Made by a program: the position numbers and the translations under genes. A stretch of 7,127 bases of DNA from positions 1 through 7,127 of the forward strand of contig JBEINZ010000168.1 in NCBI GenBank assembly GCA_040377825.1. The letters run 5' to 3'. The DNA is from JBEINZ01 sp040377825. Lineage in GTDB: Bacteria > Pseudomonadota > Alphaproteobacteria > Rhizobiales > Ancalomicrobiaceae. Shown here piece after piece: positions 6,547 through 7,127 of this stretch (within the stretch, counting starts at the first letter, position 1; every line of letters starts with the position of its first letter). Below the pieces are notes generated by a model. The model searched no databases, had not been told where the DNA came from, and saw only the letters and a program-made list of their open reading frames with translations.

Positions 6547-7127
6547 TTAAGATCTAGATGCCGCATGATGAGTAGGTAGCGTAAGGTTCACGTCCGGCTT
6601 CCAGGCGCGCCCCTCAGTTGCTCCATGAACTATATAATGCTTGCGCGGGTGCATTCCGCTTGCTGCCACGTCGGGATTAAGCATCAGATATACATCATCA
6701 TCGAAATTGCGCGGTAATCGCGGTCCATTTAACACGGGCCAATCCATTAAATGGTTTTCAGTCAATTTTCCTTCGAAGAAACCAACCTGAAATTCATTTT
6801 TCCATGCGACGTAGTTGAACGACATCTGATCTCGATATGAATGGTTCCTGATTTCTGACCACCAGTCAATCATGACCTTTTGAAGTTTCTCATCCCTATG
6901 ATTCCTAAGCAACATTGTTCCCGCGATTAAGCCATAGTGGTCGGGGAAACCCTCTCGACGATAGGTCGCCGCCTGCCTTTCCAAGATTTGCTTATTATCA
7001 TATTCCAAGCTGATAAGCTCTTGACATTCCGAGTAAATACAATCTCGCCATGGATGTGAAAAGCAAGTCATAGACTTACCCTGCGCCAGCTTGAACACTG
7101 ATGAAGGAGCAACCTTGAGCTTGACCG
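6547..7127 (-). CDS. Glycosyltransferase-like protein (TOD1/DUF616-type), C-terminal part only
   Basis: The frame is open to the right edge, so the N-terminus lies outside the window. The GTG at 7098 is only an internal codon, since in-frame sequence VKLKVAPSS precedes it. Numbering from that GTG, HPWRDCIYSE (15-24), HYGLIAGTMLLRNH (54-67), WW (79-80) and the acidic-polar DQMSFNYVAWK (90-100) match glycosyltransferases of the TOD1/DUF616 type, which have an HP.RDCIYEE block and a DQLSF block. After the domain comes a short module, YLMLNPDVAASGMHPRKHY...GATEGRAW (137-166), which recurs at the ends of alphaproteobacterial polysaccharide glycosyltransferases. I infer a role in capsule, exopolysaccharide or O-antigen sugar transfer at the cytoplasmic side, with donor and acceptor unknown. 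Base composition is clearly lower in GC than the gua genes, suggesting horizontal acquisition. Confidence 0.72.
   Translation of the reverse strand, partial: VKLKVAPSSVFKLAQGKSMTCFSHPWRDCIYSECQELISLEYDNKQILERQAATYRREGFPDHYGLIAGTMLLRNHRDEKLQKVMIDWWSEIRNHSYRDQMSFNYVAWKNEFQVGFFEGKLTENHLMDWPVLNGPRLPRNFDDDVYLMLNPDVAASGMHPRKHYIVHGATEGRAWKPDVNLTLPTHHAASRS

Noticed and set aside
6342..6557. 71-codon plus-strand frame between the toxin-antitoxin operon and the glycosyltransferase gene
   Set aside because: No ribosome site, no protein motif, and it overlaps the stop region of the glycosyltransferase gene.
1..7127. CRISPR array, tRNA or rRNA gene, insertion sequence
   Set aside because: No regularly spaced direct repeats, no cloverleaf with TTCGA-type arm and acceptor stem, and no transposase-like reading frame or terminal inverted repeats were seen.

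Overview
The window looks like a piece of an alphaproteobacterial chromosome, most likely Rhizobiales (Hyphomicrobiales). The evidence is the high GC of the core genes, the order guaB, rsmB-like, guaA on one strand, and a RIME-like palindromic repeat of the kind scattered through rhizobial intergenic DNA. The genus cannot be named from this sequence. All confidently identified genes are on the minus strand, so transcription runs from high to low coordinates.

Core block (777-5473). guaB (IMP dehydrogenase) and guaA (GMP synthase) carry out the two steps from IMP through XMP to GMP. Between them lies a NOL1/NOP2/Sun (RsmB-type) rRNA cytosine-5 methyltransferase. guaB and the methyltransferase gene are about 42 bases apart and probably cotranscribed. 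guaA is separated from them by a 282-base gap holding a large inverted repeat (2367-2506) made of two 46-base arms, each of which folds into two hairpins. As written, guaA carries a one-base frameshift in a four-base homopolymer at 1530-1533. Restoring one base gives a complete 520-residue enzyme.

Upstream flank (5688-7127). A ParD/ParE-type toxin-antitoxin pair (antitoxin 6009-6263, toxin 5688-6002) has its own ribosome sites and a plausible promoter. Beyond a gene-poor stretch is the 3' part of a glycosyltransferase-like gene, clearly more AT-rich than the gua block and cut by the window end. It ends in a short NPDV/HY/EGRAW module known from surface-polysaccharide proteins.

Downstream flank (1-776). 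A plus-strand reading frame, interrupted by a stop at 61-63, looks like the decayed C-terminus of a protein with a PD-(D/E)XK nuclease-like or RAP-like end. It is followed by about 240 bases with no gene. This accessory-looking DNA abuts the 3' end of guaA, a known integration site for genomic islands, but no integrase or second att copy is in the window.

I see no convincing new multi-gene system. The points most worth a second look are the repeat with compensatory base changes, the guaA frameshift, and the accessory debris at the guaA 3' end.
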